Source: Pseudomonadota bacterium
GTDB taxonomy: Bacteria; Pseudomonadota; Gammaproteobacteria; Burkholderiales; Burkholderiaceae_D
Assembly: GCA_023391395.1 (NCBI GenBank)
Contig: JAEWBA010000368.1
Span: 1 to 8,027 of the forward strand
DNA length: 8,027 bases
Direction: 5' to 3'
Shown: positions 5,821-8,027 of the stretch, piece after piece
Position numbering within the stretch: position 1 is the first letter of the stretch
How the letters are laid out: each line of letters starts with the position of its first letter
Notes under the pieces: model-generated
The model's input: the letters and a program-made list of their open reading frames with translations, nothing else
Databases searched by the model: none
What the model was told of the DNA's origin: nothing
Position numbers and translations under genes: made by a program

Positions 5821-7938
5821 ATGCGGCGTCCGTACCGATTGCGGGTTCACATGCTTACGGCATGCATGGCTCTTGCATGGCTTGGCTGCGCGTCGGCACA
5901 AACATCGGAGGAAGAAGAGCTTGCGCTCTCTTATGGCGACAAGTCCTTCGTCAGCATCGCAACCGGTAGCCAACAGGCCATCGCCCGGGCACCTGCAGTT
6001 GCGACCGTGATTACCGCCAAGGAGATCGAGGCGATGGGAGCGATCGATCTAGACGATGTCTTGAAGAGCGTGCCGGGTTTGCATGTCTCATTCTCGTCTC
6101 TCGCTTCGCATCCGATTTACAGTTTTCGCGGCATCTTCACAAGCTACAACCCGCAAGTGCTCATGCTGGTCAATGGACTGCCGATTACCAATGTGTTTGT
6201 CGGGGACCGGGGATTGGCTTGGGGCGGCATGCCGCTTGAGAATGTGGCGCGTATCGAGGTGATCCGCGGACCGGGGTCCGCATTGTATGGCGCCGACGCG
6301 TTCTCCGGTGTCATCAACATCATTACGAAGACTGCGGCCGACATCAAGGGCACCGAGTATGGTATTCGGGTGGGCAGCTTCAATACCCGCGACGCCTGGA
6401 TACAGCACGGAGGCAACCTTGGACCACTGGAAGCGGCTTTCTTTCTCCGCGTCGGCCATACTGACGGCCAGAAGGGAGTGATTCAGGAGGATCTCCAGTC
6501 CTTGCTGGACAGGCAATTCGGCACCAGGGCCTCGCTGACCCCGGGAAGAATCAACGCAGTTCGGAACGCCTTGGACGCACGAGCTGACCTGTCCTATCAG
6601 GATTGGCGCTTTCGAGCCGGGTATCAGCAGCGACAGGTCGGCATCGGCGCAGGACTTGCTGAAAGTCTCGACCCCCATAGCCGTGCGCCGGAATCGCGCT
6701 TGTATCTCGATTTGAGCTACCGAAATGCCAACTTTGCGCGAAACTGGGAAGTGGCCGGAGAAGTAGGTTACTACGACATCAAGCAGAGACCCGGTAGCCC
6801 CGCATACATGCTTTTTCCTCCTGGTGCATTCGGTGGCGCATTTCCTAGCGGCGTGATCGGCAATCCCGGTCATTCTGAGCGTCATTCGCATGCCAGTCTG
6901 TCAGCCTATTACACAGGCTTCGATCGTCACCGTTTGCGTATCGGCACGGGTTTCCGGGTGGAGGATTTGTATGAGGCACCGGAGACGAAAAACTACAATA
7001 TCGTCACCGTGCCCGGAGTGGGGCCGGTATTCGTTCCCCTGGGCGGGTTGGTGGATGCTACCGGCAATCCTGCACTGGTCTACATGCAGCCGCACAAGCG
7101 ACATCTGAGTTATGTCTTTGCCCAGGACGAATGGAATTTCGCCAAGGACTGGACCTTGACTGCCGGCGTGCGCCATGACCGCTATTCCGATTTCGGCGGC
7201 ACCACCAATCCGCGTCTGGCATTGGTGTGGGATGCCGCCTACAACGTCGTGGTGAAGGCCATGCATGGCCGGGCCTTCCGGGCACCGTCCTTTGCCGAGC
7301 AATACAACATCAACAATCCGGTTTCGACGGGCAACCCCAATCTGCGTCCGGAAACCATCGTCACGGACGAGTTGGCCGTGTCCTGGCAGGCGGCCTCGAA
7401 TCTGCACACCACGCTCAGCCTATTCCGCTATCGCATGCGCGACATCATCCGCTTTGTGCCGAATGCCGATCCCACCACCGGGTCCACCGCGCAAAACGCC
7501 GGCGACCAGACCGGGCGCGGACTGGAATTCGAGGCGACTTGGGATGCCTCGCGCACCTTGCGCTTGACCGGCAGCCTGTCGCTGCAGCGCTCCATCGACG
7601 AGCTGACTCAGCAGGATGCCGGGCTGGCACCGCACAAGCGCATCTTCCTGCGCGGCGATTGGCGCTTTGCGCCCTTCTGGCAGCTTGGCGCCACAGTCAA
7701 CCATGTCGCCGATCGCAAACGCCAACCGGGAGATCCGAGGCCGCCGATCGCCGATTACACGACGGTCGATTTGAGCCTGCGGCGCGAAAAGATCGCCGGC
7801 AACTGGGATTTCCGCGCGATCGTGCTCAATCTCTTCGATCGCGACGCGCGCGAACCGAGTTTCGCGCCGGGCAATATTCCCTTCGATTTGCCGTTGCCGG
7901 GCCGGGCTTTCTATGTCCAGCTGCAGCACAGCTTCTGA
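5821..7938 (+). CDS. TonB-dependent outer-membrane receptor
   Basis: A 705-aa outer-membrane active-transport receptor energised by TonB-ExbB-ExbD. Residues 1-26 form a signal peptide (basic MRRPYRLR, hydrophobic core, cleavage likely at ASA26-Q27). A TonB-box-like stretch FVSIATG is at 43-49, so there is no N-terminal signalling (STN) domain of the FecA/FpvA type. The plug domain (about 52-170) has the standard motifs VPGLHV (84-89), SFRGI (101-105), QVLMLVNGLPI (112-122), IEVIRGPGSALYGADAFSGVINIITK (145-170). The 22-strand barrel follows and includes the typical RAFRAPSFAEQYN and NPNLRPETIVTDE segments. It ends in Phe (LQHSF), the usual C-terminal signal for outer-membrane assembly. The ligand (metal chelate, cobalamin, carboxylate or other) cannot be read from sequence. 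It starts 66 bases after the second citrate-synthase-like gene, and a gene for a probable exported protein starts 21 bases after its stop, so it may be in either operon or both. The first half is lower in GC than the last third. Confidence 0.94.
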   Translation: MRRPYRLRVHMLTACMALAWLGCASAQTSEEEELALSYGDKSFVSIATGSQQAIARAPAVATVITAKEIEAMGAIDLDDVLKSVPGLHVSFSSLASHPIYSFRGIFTSYNPQVLMLVNGLPITNVFVGDRGLAWGGMPLENVARIEVIRGPGSALYGADAFSGVINIITKTAADIKGTEYGIRVGSFNTRDAWIQHGGNLGPLEAAFFLRVGHTDGQKGVIQEDLQSLLDRQFGTRASLTPGRINAVRNALDARADLSYQDWRFRAGYQQRQVGIGAGLAESLDPHSRAPESRLYLDLSYRNANFARNWEVAGEVGYYDIKQRPGSPAYMLFPPGAFGGAFPSGVIGNPGHSERHSHASLSAYYTGFDRHRLRIGTGFRVEDLYEAPETKNYNIVTVPGVGPVFVPLGGLVDATGNPALVYMQPHKRHLSYVFAQDEWNFAKDWTLTAGVRHDRYSDFGGTTNPRLALVWDAAYNVVVKAMHGRAFRAPSFAEQYNINNPVSTGNPNLRPETIVTDELAVSWQAASNLHTTLSLFRYRMRDIIRFVPNADPTTGSTAQNAGDQTGRGLEFEATWDASRTLRLTGSLSLQRSIDELTQQDAGLAPHKRIFLRGDWRFAPFWQLGATVNHVADRKRQPGDPRPPIADYTTVDLSLRREKIAGNWDFRAIVLNLFDRDAREPSFAPGNIPFDLPLPGRAFYVQLQHSF

Positions 7939-7948
7939 CCGGAGGCGC

Positions 7949-7953
7949 AAGGA
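7949..7953 (+). promoter_or_regulatory. Ribosome binding site of the truncated last gene
   Basis: AAGGA ends six bases before the GTG at 7960; a further GGAGG lies at 7941-7945. Together they make translation starting at this GTG likely. Confidence 0.5.
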
Positions 7954-7959
7954 TTCTCC

Positions 7960-8027
7960 GTGAGACTGCACGCGATATCACCGACTGCCGCCGCGCATCT
8001 CCTGCTGGGGTTCTGCCTGTTGACACT
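7960..8027 (+). CDS. Start of a probable exported protein, cut by the window end
   Basis: The frame opens with a GTG and stays open to the window edge, giving only 22 full codons. The visible peptide begins MRLHAISPTAAAH and continues with LLLGFCLLT: a short basic start followed by a hydrophobic stretch, consistent with a signal peptide or membrane anchor. It starts 21 bases after the receptor stop with a good ribosome binding site, so it is very likely co-transcribed with the receptor. Genes in this position after TonB-dependent receptors are often periplasmic binding proteins or membrane-anchored sensor proteins, but nothing here separates these choices. Confidence 0.55.
   Translation, partial: MRLHAISPTAAAHLLLGFCLLT

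Noticed and set aside
5821..5889. Lipoprotein signal (Cys23) in the receptor
   Set aside because: The residues before Cys23 are Trp-Leu-Gly, not a proper lipobox, while ASA|Q at 24-27 is a good signal peptidase I site.
5551..5973. 140-codon open frame on the - strand over the receptor start
   Set aside because: It covers the end of one real gene, the gap and the next signal peptide in antisense; Cys/Arg-rich with no domain and no convincing start signal.
1..8027. CRISPR arrays, tRNA/rRNA genes, insertion sequences, attachment sites
   Set aside because: I looked for periodic repeats, cloverleaf-like segments, transposase frames and long terminal inverted repeats and saw none.

Overview
The window carries seven genes, all on the + strand, with short spacers. 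The DNA is GC-rich, there is a bacterial-type multifunctional CCA-adding enzyme, and an outer-membrane TonB-dependent receptor is present, so the source is a Gram-negative proteobacterium. The close match of the Cca protein to the gamma/beta-proteobacterial HD-domain type, and the GST-cca pairing, suggest Betaproteobacteria (Burkholderiales, perhaps Oxalobacteraceae). That placement is inference from recall, not from a search.

Region 1 (1-1956) looks like ordinary chromosomal background: a glutathione S-transferase-family gene followed 18 bases later by cca, the tRNA 3'-end CCA nucleotidyltransferase/repair enzyme. Both read as intact.

Region 2 (1957-2235) is a 279-base intergenic stretch. 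It holds a 12-bp palindrome just after cca, a weak terminator-like hairpin with a T run, a sigma70-like promoter overlapped by a perfect 8-bp inverted repeat whose arms are centred 21 bp apart, and a GC-rich hairpin in the leader of the next gene. It separates the housekeeping pair from the operon downstream.

Region 3 (2236-5754) is the unusual part. A three-gene unit encodes a 620-aa thiamine-diphosphate (ThDP) enzyme of the acetolactate-synthase superfamily and two short citrate-synthase/citryl-CoA-lyase-like proteins, 268 and 275 aa, whose genes overlap by 4 bases. The ThDP enzyme keeps the cofactor-activating Glu and the GDG motif, but has Gly where acetohydroxyacid synthases have the substrate-selecting Trp, and it carries an Arg/Lys-rich insert next to the active site. 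By my hand alignment neither citrate-synthase-like protein keeps the usual His/His/Asp catalytic residues. This looks like a specialised carboligase/acyl-CoA-handling module rather than branched-chain amino-acid synthesis or the TCA cycle. Its product is unknown.

Region 4 (5755-8027) holds a complete 705-aa TonB-dependent outer-membrane receptor, 66 bases after the second citrate-synthase-like gene, and the first 22 codons of a gene for a probably exported protein that runs off the window. If these are co-transcribed with Region 3, the simplest working model is a small-molecule synthesis module linked to an uptake or sensing receptor, for example a metal chelator or carboxylate. The alternative is that the receptor and the next gene form a separate uptake/sensing unit that is merely adjacent. 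Base composition drops from about 75% GC in the first citrate-synthase-like gene to about 50% around 5280-6180 and recovers by about 7600, which may mark a recombination join.
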